From contig BTRK01000003.1 in NCBI GenBank assembly GCA_036245805.1, positions 20,301,292-20,365,291 on the forward strand: a DNA stretch of 64,000 bases. The letters are read 5' to 3'. The DNA is from Pristionchus mayeri (taxonomy: Eukaryota; Nematoda; Chromadorea; Rhabditida; Neodiplogasteridae). How positions within the stretch are numbered: position 1 is the stretch's first letter; the number at the start of each line of letters is the position of its first letter. Below are positions 33,426-44,704 of this stretch, piece after piece. The notes beneath the pieces were generated by a model, which was given only the letters and a program-made list of their open reading frames with translations, made no database searches and was not told the DNA's origin. Made by a program: the position numbers and the translations under genes.

Positions 33426-33604
33426 TATTGTGTCTGTGATGACAACGACCAAAGAATAATCATAATCTATTAGAATGTCCAATATGCATCACTTGTGTGA
33501 CATTACCTCTTCGAATATTCGAAAATGAATAAACAATTTATCCGATATTGCAAAACTCCTCATCTTTCTGTCACACTTCAAGAGATTCCTAATTTACCAC
33601 AACC
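33426..33604. other. G3 3' flank
   Basis: 3' flanking sequence of G3, closely matched downstream of the G2 remnant at 30.0-30.2 kb. Confidence 0.4.
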
Positions 33605-33783
33605 GGCACTAGGTCGGATGAGAACTGTCGGATGAGAACCCATCGGATGAGAACCAAAAAAAGTACCCTTCTTCAGGATGTTCACAGTAGGTTCCTAAAG
33701 TGTCAAAAATGCTTCTGTGAAAGTCCTAGAGAAGAGTCCATTTTTTTGGTTCTCATCCGATGGTTCTCATCCGGCGTAGTGCC
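33605..33783. mobile_element. Short MITE with GGCACTA ends, copy 1
   Basis: 179 bp with inverted ends built on GGCACTAGGTCGGATGAGAA, in which GGATGAGAAC occurs several times in each arm. A smaller copy with the same ends is at 52179-52265. No coding capacity. Confidence 0.7.
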
Positions 33784-34019
33784 CCACAACCACTAATTCT
33801 TACTTGATTGATCGATGAATATTCTCGAGCAATATCCAACTCGTCATTCCCACCTGCACGACATTCCGTCAAAGATCCGAACCCACTCCTACCCCCTAGC
33901 GAAGATTCTTAATTGACAGGGAGACTGGGAGAGGGTGCTGAATGGGAGATTCCGTCCACTCTCATCACCTACTCATACGCACTTGACTATTCCCATTCAT
34001 TTATTCCCGGTCCGCTTTG

Positions 34020-35813
34020 ATGGCTGGGGTTGTTCATCCTCCTCCCATCTCAGATTCAGATGGAGACTACTATTTAATTGGTGAGGTATTGGAGATATTT
34101 TCAGCAATAACAGTACTATCAACGCATGAATTGAATTTTCACTCTACAGAAGAATCCCATAACTCGATAAATGCATGCTCGGAAGTTCATGAGAGGAGTG
34201 AGATGACGATAAATGAAGGAAGAAGACACGTGGAGGTAAACAAGATTACGACTGAGAAAGATGAGGATGTTGAGAAGGAGAAGAAGAAGGACGAAGAGAA
34301 GATCGGAGTCGTGAAGGTGAGTGACACTGCACAAAAAAAGTCTGACAATTAGATACGCTCATAATTAATGACGATATTTTCTTCGACATATGTCTATTCA
34401 CTCTGATAATTCACTGCAGTTAATTGCCAAGATGTTATTCCGGTATACTGCTCAAAATGTTCCTCAGGTTAACTTCTTCCTCCTCATCCTCTTATTCTTC
34501 TTGGCTCTCTTTTTCCTGATTTATACTGCACATCCTTTCGTATTGGACATCATGGCCACAAATGAAGAACAGACAAACAAGCAGGTGATAAATTATTGAT
34601 TCACCTTACATGGGAATGGTCTGAAGACACATATCCCAATAACCACCAAAATTTGAGTGTATACTAAATTGACTTCGCTGATTTCAAATCTGTCTTCAAA
34701 ATCTGCGGAATAGTATATGTGTCCTCAGACCATTCTCATGTTAGTAGCAGAATAACGCCTTGCTAGTTCTCGGGGAAAAAAGTGCTTGGAATCATGGAAA
34801 AAAAATTTAGTTCTGATCTGAAATTACCCGGAAATCAAAATTTGAATTATAGAAGACGGGGGTGGGAATCGATAATTGCTGTGAACTTAAATTTCTATTT
34901 TTTCCCGGAAAAGAGGGGTGGGTTCAATTGGAACTAACACTCGCCTCCCTTCTCCAAGCGAATATTTGTGAGAACAAATACTATCAAAGTAAGGATTTTG
35001 ACGAGTTCGTAATTTTGATTGGGAATCGATCACAAAAAGCGTTCAATTTTAGGCACGGTTTCTGAAAGATCTATTAGAAAGTTACGACGAGAGAGGAATG
35101 ATGCTGGATAAGAAAGATGGAGAACTCAAAAGATTAAAGGAGTTTATCTTATCGAAGACAAACGAGATGGTGAGACTCAAAGAATTTTAACGTTAATAAA
35201 ATGGTCGTTACAGACGAAACTCGTATCCAAAATGAGAGAAGCTGAGCAGAAACTCATTGCAAAGGAGACGGAGATCAAGAAATCGAAGGCTGTAATCGCA
35301 AGACTCACGAACATTTTGACATCAAATACAAAAGAGCTGGTGAGATAAAATGAATCTCTACAGTTGCAAACCAAAAGTGGAGAAGCATAAGAGAAATGCA
35401 TAAGAGAAATGGAGAAGAATCTAGGCGTGAAGGATGATGAGCTCGGGGAAATGAAGGTTCAAGTCACTGCAAGAAACGCTGATATCAACCGTCTGAAGAA
35501 GATCAACGATGAGAAGAAGAGACATGGAGAAGTGAGTTGACTACTGTGACACATTCAGTTGATGAGTCCATTACAGACTTGGAAGGAACGCCTTCGAGCA
35601 GTTACTCTTCCCTCTCATCACTCATTCTTCATCTTCAAATCCTTCGTTTTCAACATCACGAGGGGCGGAGACTTACGAAGAGGCGATCAGATTCTCTTAG
35701 TCAATGACGTCTCTGTCGAGAATGTGGAACAGCTCGAGATAGCCAGTCTCATTCGAAAGGCTGCTAAGCCCATCAGGCATGGTTTTGAACTTTTCGAAGT
35801 AGATATTTTGTAA
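34020..35813 (+). CDS. Membrane coiled-coil PDZ protein G4, first unit
   Basis: Exons 34020-34080, 34150-34316, 34468-34584, 35053-35169, 35214-35339, 35394-35531 and 35577-35813 give 320 residues. Layout as in G1: acidic N-terminus (MAGVVHPPPISDSDGDYY), charged region, membrane helix (FFLLILLFFLALFFLIY), coiled coil, PDZ (about 245-310; VTLPSHHSFFIFKSFVF, DLRRGDQILLVNDVSVEN). In G1 the PDZ continues into another exon after KPIR; here the donor is GC instead of GT, the matching exon (LVVRANLKELEKVEQSMSKE, 35867 on) follows a GAATGTTT tandem repeat and has no acceptor, so the frame runs to a stop at 35813. Exon 6 has a tandem 13 bp duplication at its acceptor, so its start is uncertain. Confidence 0.6.
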
Positions 35814-35866
35814 AATGATTGAATGTTTGAATGTTTGAATGTTTGAAAATGATTGAATGAATGACT

Positions 35867-36824
35867 GGTCGTTCGTGCAAATCTGAAAGAATTGGAGAAA
35901 GTGGAGCAATCGATGTCGAAGGAGTGGAAGGCCTTCCATAAACAAGGACAGGCTCATGCAGCAAAAGAGGCGCGTTTACACTTATATTTTATCGATTTTT
36001 AAATTAGGTCAACGATTAAAATAAGAGGTATGAACAGAAGAGATTTCTGATTGTTGAATCCATTTCAGGCCGAAGGAAGAGAGTCGTCCCACACCATTAG
36101 AAGCAGAGGGAGGGTGACGAGAGGGGAGGAAACTCACGATGAGAGAAAGGAGAAGGACATTATCAACGTGATCACCTTCATCGTTGTCTTCGTCTTCGTC
36201 CTCATCATCTGCTTCGTCGTCGTCTTAGGCAATTTGTGTCAGTGAGCAGAGATCAAAGATCAACCTCTTCTCCCTCCCTTCCATCTACTCTTCATTCATT
36301 ACAGAAACTCGCAAGAGAGGAAGCAGAAGGAGGAGGAGATGGAAGTGAAGGAAAAGAATGAAGAGAATAAAAACAAAGAAGAAACGCCCACTCAGACGAC
36401 CGTCTTGATGAATAATTTCATTGATAACGGCAAGAAGACAATGGAAGATGTTGTATCGGTATGAGGAATCAATCGTTTCAATATCATGTCATCGTTTTAG
36501 GTCGGCCTTTGTTCCCTGAACTCATCTTTCCGTATTGTAACTCTTCCCAATGGAGGGAAATTCTTCCATCTCAACATCTTCGTCTCTCAAATTATCACCA
36601 ACTGTGGTGACCTACGTGTTGGCGACCAGATTTTCGCCATCAATGGAGTGGACGTTATGCGGATGAATTGCCAGATTGATGAATTGATCAAGAATTCTGC
36701 TCAACCGATTAGACTGGTGGTGAGACACAATCCGGCTTGGATGGAGGTCATTGAGAAGATTCTCATGCAGCAGAATGAGTGGATTCAGACTAAAAGAGTC
36801 ATATCGAACGTGAAATACCATTGA
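35867..36824 (+). CDS. PDZ-family G4, second unit (possibly fused to the first)
   Basis: Clear exons are 36069-36241 (membrane helix VITFIVVFVFVLIICFVVVL), 36305-36458 (charged linker) and 36501-36824 (PDZ; FRIVTLPNGGKFFHLNIFV, DLRVGDQIFAINGVDV, tail NVKYH), in consistent phase. They match the second half of G3, but no signal-peptide or coil exons precede them. The stretch 35867-35970 is homologous to the last G1 exon. So either G4 once encoded one protein with two membrane spans and two PDZ domains and is now interrupted, or this is a 5'-truncated gene. I cannot decide from the sequence. Confidence 0.5.
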
Positions 36825-37751
36825 TCGAATTGTCTAGTCAATTCAAATAACATTCTCAACTTGAATCTGATATCGAATAATGTTTCATTCTCTTAAAATT
36901 GTTCTCCATTTGTCATATGCTATTTTTGCTTTTTGGATAAACGAATAAACACGTTGATCAATTTTTAAGAATTTTTTATTTTACTTTTCCATACAAGATT
37001 ATCAATCGATCTCGGTTCGCGCATTCTTCGACGAATACATACCAGCTTCTGCAATCCTTTTTGGATTCCATGCCTTCTTGTAGTGTAGTAAGAATCGACA
37101 ACAAATTTCAACCATATGATCAACGTTCTGATGTCACAATAGCATGTGATACTACACTACATAGGATACGGAAATGGATATGTTTATCTCGGGAGTGGGT
37201 CAAATGCAACAATATTCAGGCGCTCGAGTGAGTCGACTGGCCATCTCGTGTTTTCAATCTCATCTCTCCTCCTCTCGCTGTCAGTCTATCCTGCAGCACC
37301 TCTCTGAACCATTGAGATTAGATCAACTGAGTTTAAAGATATCCACGGACTTCCGAGACAATCGGTTCACCTAATTACTTATCGACCATGAATTGCTTCT
37401 CGTAAGGACTAACTACCGAAAATGTAAAGGCATATGGATGCTCTTGTATATACAATGTTTCCGTTCCTCTATCGCTTGTTAGACGATTCACTCCCTATTA
37501 AATAGAGGGCATGCCTTCCTCTAAGTGGATCTCAAGCTACCAATGAACTCTCTTCATTCCACATACTATCTCGTCACTCTAACCATCGATAGGCAAGCGT
37601 CAATTGAATTGAATCGGTAATTGTTACCTCTCACTCTAAACAAGGTCTACCTTCTGGCTGAGATGATTCGCTGTGAATGGACAGACTCCGCCCACTTCTA
37701 CTTTCTACTCAGAAGGAAGAGGTCAGTTCATTCACTCGTCTTCATCCTTCG
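36825..37751. other. Intergenic DNA before G5
   Basis: No gene that I recognise. Polyadenylation-like AATAAA occurs near 36945 (GAATAAACAC), suiting the end of G4. Confidence 0.4.
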
Positions 37752-39962
37752 ATGGCTGCAGTTCTTCATCCTCCTCGCCTCTCCGATTCCGATGGAGAAT
37801 ACGACATCGTTGGTGAGTTTCGAATAGATATGCGTTTCGTTTTAAATTATAACTACTCTATATTAATGCATAGCCCACGTTAAACTTTCAACGATAAAGA
37901 GATGATGGCAGATAATATTGATATATCATAGATGCAAACATTGATGGGTCTGATGTGAACGATACGAAGGAGATGATGACGGAAGAAGATAGAAGAAACA
38001 AGAAAACTAATGAGGAGATGCCCATGGAGGAGGAAGACTGTGAGGAGGAAGAGGAAGAAGAGGAAGAAGAGGAAGAGGAAGAAGAGGGAGAGGAAGAAGA
38101 GGAAGAGGAGGAGGAAGAAGAGATGGGCTTCTATAAGGTTTGCGAGGAACAGCATTGTCGAATCATTCTCCTTCTATTAGCATCAAGACAATATGATAAT
38201 GTTGCCATGGCAGGCAAACTTCCTCTTCCTCATTCGTTTCTTCTCCGTCTCCTTCACTCTCTTCTTCCTTGTTTACACTGTTCTTCCTGTCGCATACGCC
38301 CTCTTCACCAATATTGGCAAGGTATTTGCCATAGGGACGACGATCATATCGCATCACCACTAAACTCGGTTCCACAGAACGCCTGAATTATCCATTTCCG
38401 CTTCAAATGATCGATGCATTCACTCACAGGAACATTACCTCACCTTCGATAATGCCATCTGGCATTACAAGAGAGCTCAAGAGGAGGTGTACGAACAGCG
38501 TCGAGAGGTGTTCAGGCTAAAGGAAGTCGTACGCTCGTATTCGGTGAGTAGATCACTCGGTGATATGAATTCATCCTGATGCTTCAGGGACAACTGGATG
38601 GATGCATGAGAGAGATGGAATTGAAGCAAGCACGGGCAGCTCTCGAGAAGGAAATCGAGGAGAGGAAGATTATGGAAGTAGTGGTACATTTTTATACATC
38701 CATTGATATGTAACTCCTACAAATGGAATAATAGAATCATACTTTTCAGCAAAAAGGAGAAGAATCAGAAGAATCTCCCCTCCGCACGGTCACTTTCCCC
38801 GTCTCTGAATCGACTCCACTCGACATCGTTCTACACGGACTCTTCGTCTCCGAAGTGAAGAAGGGAGGACTGGGAGAGAGAGGAGGACTGAAGAGAGGAG
38901 ATCAGATCATGGCTGTGAATGGAGAACCCGTGGAGGGACTCCTGCGAAAACCAGTTAGTAGACAATACCATCTTCTCTTTCTTAATGGGTAGAATAGCAG
39001 CTAATAATATATAGTATGCACTCGCTACCACTAGTTTGGAAAATATCAACTATGACTAAGATAAAGAGTGAGTCTCAAAAATAGAGTAAATGGGGTTTAA
39101 ATGATGAATGCTGTGTCACTTTTCGAAAACCAATCACTAGAGGTACGGTCAGTGACTCATTCCTAACCTTCCTTCGCAGGTGCTCGATCGCATCCAAGCT
39201 GTTCGTCGCTCGCAAGAGATCCTGTCGATGGTCGTGAAGAGGAACGAGAAGGGGCTGAGGATGAGCGATGCCATCTTCGAGCAGCAGATCGTGTGGAACC
39301 ACAAGACTGCTGTGAGTTCATGAACAAATGAAAACGTTATGTTTACATCGTGCAATCAGTATTCGATTTGAACGCAAATCGTGAGAAATCACGATATAAT
39401 GAGAGTTTCTCTGCAACACTCATTGAACATGTATTTTTGCGCCGTGAATTGTGGATGGGAATGCAACGTTTCCTTACAGTCGTTCTCTTCCTTCCGTTGG
39501 GTGAACATCACCACTTCGTCGTGTTTCAATCTGGGATTCTCCGTCACGGGAACCTTCGTCTCTTCCGTGAAGAAGGGAGGAGTCGCAGAGATACAGACTG
39601 ATCTGGTCAGAGGTATGCAGCTGTTTGGAGGAATACTGGTTTTTTTAGAATTCCTTGCACTTTTCTCAATGTGGCAAATGAGGAAAAATGAATGAAAAAA
39701 GTGAAAGAGTGATACAATAAGTTGACCGAGCTGTGTTGAAGGTGACGTTATCTTCGCCGTCAACGATGTGGCCGTCGTCGGATTCGACCAGAAAACGATG
39801 CTGGAGACAATGAAAGAGGCGAGGAAGAAGAGCAAGACGATGAGTCTGGTTGTGAGAAGGAATGAGGAGTGGATGGAGACAATGGAGGAAGTGATGGAGA
39901 AGCAGAGGGAGTTCGTGAGAGGATCGAGGGAGGAGAAGGAAGGATCAGCTAGCACGGCTTAA
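37752..39962 (+). CDS. Membrane coiled-coil protein with two PDZ domains, G5
   Basis: Nine exons (37752-37812, 37932-38137, 38214-38321, 38430-38543, 38588-38683, 38750-38953, 39180-39311, 39480-39612, 39742-39962) close to 424 residues. Order: N-terminus like G1/G4 (MAAVLHPPRLSDSDGEYD), a region with an almost unbroken run of about 30 Glu (38039-38122), a membrane helix (NFLFLIRFFSVSFTLFFLVY), a coiled coil, PDZ1 (VTFPVSESTPLDIVLHGLFV, GLKRGDQIMAVNGEPVEG), a helical stretch, PDZ2 (CFNLGFSVTGTFVSS, GDVIFAVNDVAVVG) and a charged tail ending GSASTA. All phases fit. A two-PDZ cytosolic tail suggests bridging two partners at a membrane. Confidence 0.83.
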
Positions 39963-40036
39963 CCTTTGAACCCATCCTTGCTGCCAATCAACCATCTGAT
40001 CCAAGAAGTTCACCGTTTCTTGATTTCACTACAATA

Positions 40037-41279
40037 TTGGGGTGTCCGGAAAGTTCGTATAATTTTTTGTTTTTATTTTTTATTCAATGCTTTACAATTC
40101 TCAGTGACCAATGTATGCCCCCTTCTTTCTCACTACCTCCCTCCAGCGATTGGGCAGGGTCTCGATTCCTCTCTTCCAGAATGCGGGTTTCTTCGAGACC
40201 GCCCAGTTCACGAAAGCCCTCACAACTTCATCTCGATTCTTGAACTTCTTTCCTTTGCAGAAGTCAGAGAGAGAGCGGAAGCAGAGGTAGTCGCATGGGG
40301 AGAGATCCGGGGAATACGGTGGATGGGGAATCCTCTCGATCTTCAGCTCGTCCATTTTCTTCTGGGTCATCTTCGCTCGATGTGGGCGAGCATTGTCAAT
40401 CAGAAGAAGAATTTTGCCCTGGTTCAGGAGTCTGGGAGGGACTCTGATCGCGACATCTTCCAGTTGTTTAGAGAAGAGGTCGCAATTGATGCTGGTGCCA
40501 GGGGCGAGGATCTCCCAGTAGATGGGACCGAGCACTGAGAAGAAGAAGCAGAGGAGTTCCTTCTTTCCGTGCTCTTCCTTCTTCGGGACGGGCGTGGGCT
40601 TCTCATCTGCATCCACCCATTGCAGTCCCCTCACAGGGTTATCGTACGTGATCCACTTCTCATCTGTAGCGAGGATGGAATTGACCCATCGAAGATTGGA
40701 TCTACGATGGAGTAATTCCCGACAGACTTGAACACGATTTTTCAGCTGTTCGGGGGAGAGGTCATGGGGAATCACTTGTGGGAGTTTCGGCTTCTTCCCA
40801 GATCGATGGAGGATATCGGACACCGTTGATCTGGGAGTACCAGTATCCTTCTTCAACTCACGCACACTGGCCATGGGCTTGCGCTTCAGTGTGCGGAGAA
40901 CGAGAGGCTGATCGAGGGAGGGAGGGCGTCCAGAGCGGGGTTGACCATCGAGACCAAACTCCCCTTTCTTGAAGCGGGAGAACCACTTATAGCGGAAGGG
41001 TATGGAGGGGGCGTCAGCTCCTTCCGACTGGGCCAGGGCAGAGTGGGCCTCCTTCACGGATCGGCCAAGACGGTAGTAATGAAGTAAAACTGCTCGGAGG
41101 TAGAGATGGGAGTAAATCACAAGAATCAATGTAGCAACTAGGAGACTGATTAAATCCTCTCACTACTCAACGTCAGAATGATGCAATACATTGTTGACAA
41201 ACAGATTGCGCAATCACTGCATTTGATCGCGAACTGACTTTTTTTCCGAAGCATTATACGAACTTTCCAGACACCCCAA
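40037..41279 (-). mobile_element. mariner element, copy 2
   Basis: 1243 bp, flanked by TA (40035-40036 and 41280-41281), nearly identical to 6309-7550. Differences include one extra T near the right end, one base in the right terminal repeat (CCAGACACC versus CCGGACACC) and a lost start codon. Inserted 74 bp after the stop of G5. Confidence 0.93.
40101..41117 (-). pseudogene. mariner transposase without start codon
   Basis: The 337 codons after the start position are open and nearly identical to copy 1, with the D34D residues present, but ATG GAC is replaced by ATT TAC at 41112-41117. The next in-frame ATG (MASVRELKK) would drop about 70 residues of the DNA-binding region. Other changes: Gly for Ala in KKGEF(A), Cys for Gly in TSIN(G). 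Probably not autonomous. Confidence 0.8.
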
Positions 41280-41281
41280 TA

Positions 41282-41641
41282 GGTACTTCATTACACGGTT
41301 GCAATAATTGAAAACGCGAGTGAGCCCCCCCCCCCCCCTCCAGAGTTTCCCAATTAATTTAATTCGATTATTTCAATTGTGGGCTTCTATGAATTGATGA
41401 ACTTCTTACAGAAATAAATTATTTTCTCAAAATGGGTTTTAAAATATTTCAGTTCTATGCAAAGCACGTGCAGGTTTCTGTGCTATTGTGTTGCTGGGTA
41501 TCTACGAGCAAGCGGAGCAATTTCCGTTATTCCAATTTTATCCATGAATTATCGTAGACATGCATACAACTGGTTGAGAAAAGAGAAACAGGAGGGATAA
41601 AAAAATATCGACAAAATTATCATTGATTAGTTGTGAATAAA
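41282..41641. other. Flank between mariner and F5
   Basis: Holds a C run (41326-41338). No gene seen. Confidence 0.4.
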
Positions 41642-43022
41642 CTATTCCCCTATGCCCTGACGAGTTCTCTTGGCAGTGACTCTTCGTTGTGTGCATTGAT
41701 TGTTCCAGTGCACACTCGCTCCCATTCCCTCCAGATATACTACCACTTCTAGGATGCTTGAGTGTGGAAAGTCGCATCGCTGCCATTCGTAATGGAGACA
41801 ACTTTGCCATTGACAATCAATGTCCAGTTCCAAGTCGATGCAAGTTTGGCCTCGTAGGAGGTTTCCGATAAATCTGAAAAATGGCATTGTATTCTACGAG
41901 AAAAATGAGATATTTTCAACAAGAACATTATGCTTCATGTCTTCTCCTTCAACACTCTTAAAAACTTACTTTACTGCAGCATCACCACTCGCATTGACCA
42001 CTTTCACTGTGAGTCTCTTGAACTGAGTGAAGGCAAAAATGAATGAGAGCTTGTCCATGTTAGGCTTCTCCAACTGAAAAGAGAGGTTGTGTAAATTATT
42101 TTTAATTCTAATCGTAAGTTGCAAACCGTTAATTGTAGATGGTTGACATTCGCTCGTTGCATAATTCCAGCATTTTGAAGCGTGTTGTCAACATTAACAG
42201 CTCTTTTACGGGTAATAGATTCCAGTCGCTTGCTTTTACATGTGTTTTCTGGAGTTGCTTTCGCATCGATGTAATATTCGTCGTACAAAGAATTTTTCTG
42301 CAAAGTTGTGTCTTTGTCTTGAGCGAAGCTGTTGTCATTATCGACAAAAGCCATTGAACCGTTTCCTTCATTTTGTGCACTCATTCTCCGAACGGCTATA
42401 CTAGAGATCACTGACAATGACGAAAACGACAACATTTGTCGGCAATGGACATTAATCTTCCATCAAAATGATACTAAGGATACAAAATTCAATGGCGGAC
42501 TACTATATTTATACTTGTGATGATATCAAATTGACATATCTCACCGAATGAGCGTGAACATTCTCGAATTGGTTGATCATCCATCCCCCGACAATCCGAT
42601 CCATAGTGTGCATCCTCTTGCACGTGAGAGACAATGAGAGTCGATCTTCGTTCGGTAGATAGGGAAGGATAAGGTGGAAGATGTCGTCCGGAAGGAGCTC
42701 GAATGCACCCTGCAAAGGTGATTTTTAAAAAGAGACTGGTGTGGTTGAGTGGTAGTAATTTGAGGATCGAATAAAGACACAGTTATCGAATGCATAACAA
42801 GTTGAATCAGCAAAAACTAACCGGCGGTTCGACGGGGCGTAGGAATAGTTGTGGAATGGGTACTGGGACTTGGATTCGATCCATAATCTTCTTCAACTCC
42901 TCTTTTCTCATAGGCAGGCGAAGTCTTTTCGGTCTATCTCGAATTGGTTTAATGGAAAACCATTTCTGGTCAGTTCCTTGCCAATGAAGAGGTAGAGACT
43001 GCTTCGATCGAGGAGGACGCAT
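41642..43022 (-). CDS. F-box protein F5
   Basis: Five exons (42822-43022, 42545-42709, 42127-42297, 41970-42073, 41642-41873) give 290 residues. Residues 1-67 are a basic N-terminal region (MRPPRSKQSLPLHW), followed by an F-box at about 69-110 (FELLPDDIFHLILPYLPNED, RLSLSLTCKRMHTM). The C-terminal part (for example FTQFKRLTVKVVNASGD, LELDIDCQWQSCLHYEW) is shared with F6 but not with F1-F4, so this is a separate F-box subfamily. Expected role: SCF substrate adaptor. The upstream flank is interrupted by the Tc1/maT element at 43169. Confidence 0.83.
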
Positions 43023-43168
43023 TCAATCTGCATTGATAATGAGGTACCAGAAAGTGTCAAGTGAATCGAAATCCAAGGACAGAGATGAAGAATAGCGAGA
43101 TTGAGAAGAGGTAGGAAAAGGGGAATGGATAGAAAGAGTAAGGAATCGCTGAAGTTCGACAGCAGCTA

Positions 43169-44459
43169 CAGGGTGTCCAAAAAGTATTGTTACACGGATA
43201 AAACCATGTATCTTTCTTTAAAAGCAACATAGACAACTCAAACGGGGCACAGTATTTATCAGTGACCATATGAACATAACAATGCACGATCACTCGATCT
43301 GGCCTCCATTGGCCGCGATGACCTCTCTGAGACGACGAGGGACCGAGTCGATGACGGCCCGCAGGTAAGGGACGTCGATCTTCTCCCATGCCTTGAGAAG
43401 GGCTGCCTTGAGGGAATCGCGGTTCTTGTGGCGAGTAGAGCAGGCCTCCTTCTCCAACACTGACCAAATGCTGAAGTCCAGAGGGTTGAGATCGGGGGAG
43501 TTCGAGGGCCATTCCTCACTCGAGATGAAGTCGGGCAGATGGGCGCGACACCATGCCTGCGTCACTTTTGCCGAGTGAGCAGGCGCTGAATCCTGTTGGA
43601 AGGTCCAGCGAGCCCCTTTGAAGTGGGAGCGGGACCAGGGGAGAAGGGCCTTCTGGAGAATTGCCCTGGTGTAGTACTCCTTGTTGATCTTGACCCCGGG
43701 ATCCACGAACACGAGAGGAGTCTTGCCCGTCGAGCACACACCAGCCCAAACCATCAGTGCCTGGGGGTGGGCAATGCGAGAGATGGTTCTACCTCTGGTG
43801 TCAGCTTGCTGAGGAGACTTGGCGATGATCCTGGTGTTCTGACTGTTGTAGACCTCCTCGACTGAGAACAGCTTCTCGTCAGAGTAAACGGTAGTCAAGT
43901 GCTCCCCACGATCGGCCCGCTGAAGGAGCAGCTTGCATCTCTCCAGGCGCTTCTGCTTGTGGACATCAGTGAGGCCATGGCCCTTTCTCATCTTGTAGGG
44001 GTAGGACTTGAGAAGAGAATGAACGATGGCACACACGGATCCTTTGGAGATCTTGAGATCCTTAGCCATCTTCCTGATGGATCGTTTGGCATTGCGATTC
44101 ACTCTCTTCTCCACGATTCTCCTGTTCTTCTGAGTGAGAGCGGTCTTGGGTCTTCCTGATCTTGGACGGTCCTTCGCAGTGCCCAACTGCTTGAAACGGG
44201 AGATGGTGCGATAGACTGTCATTCGGGAAATACGAAGCTTCCTCCTGATGGAATCTGGGGGGTCGACGAGGGTCCAAAGGTTGATAATAGTTTGACGATA
44301 GCGATTTGGACGAACCATGACTATGGGAAACTAATTAGTAGGTTCCCTCAACGCACCGAAGGGTGGGCTCAAACGTGTTATTACAGGTTTTGACAACTCG
44401 ACCTACATGTTAAAAAAATTCGCGTTTCAAAAGTGTAACAATACTTTTTGGACACCCTG
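43169..44459 (-). mobile_element. Tc1/mariner element of the maT (DD37D) type, copy 2
   Basis: 1291 bp with the same 27 bp ends as copy 1, flanked by TA (43167-43168, 44460-44461). The duplicated region upstream of F6 (around 49693-49702) keeps the site without the element, so the insertion followed the F5/F6 duplication. Confidence 0.92.
43290..44318 (-). CDS. Tc1/mariner transposase (DD37D), copy 2
   Basis: 342-residue open frame differing from the copy at 14828 at two residues (WTLV and QADT). All three catalytic Asp are present. Either copy could supply active enzyme. Confidence 0.92.
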   Translation of the reverse strand: MVRPNRYRQTIINLWTLVDPPDSIRRKLRISRMTVYRTISRFKQLGTAKDRPRSGRPKTALTQKNRRIVEKRVNRNAKRSIRKMAKDLKISKGSVCAIVHSLLKSYPYKMRKGHGLTDVHKQKRLERCKLLLQRADRGEHLTTVYSDEKLFSVEEVYNSQNTRIIAKSPQQADTRGRTISRIAHPQALMVWAGVCSTGKTPLVFVDPGVKINKEYYTRAILQKALLPWSRSHFKGARWTFQQDSAPAHSAKVTQAWCRAHLPDFISSEEWPSNSPDLNPLDFSIWSVLEKEACSTRHKNRDSLKAALLKAWEKIDVPYLRAVIDSVPRRLREVIAANGGQIE

Positions 44460-44704
44460 TATGGGTATGTTTGATTCCTCATGATCGGATACTTCGTTAG
44501 ACGCCTAAGCTAGAACTAAAAATAAGCGAGTTCTGAAACCTTAATCGGATAAGGAACATCCATTTTTTTTTGGAAACATCAAAACCAAGCGCAACAAATC
44601 ATAAAATTTCAACGTAACCCGGTATTTAAAAAAACTTTTTTTCCAATTAATATATTTTTAAAATATTTAACGAGTTAGGATATTATCGATAATTGGAAAC
44701 TCAC

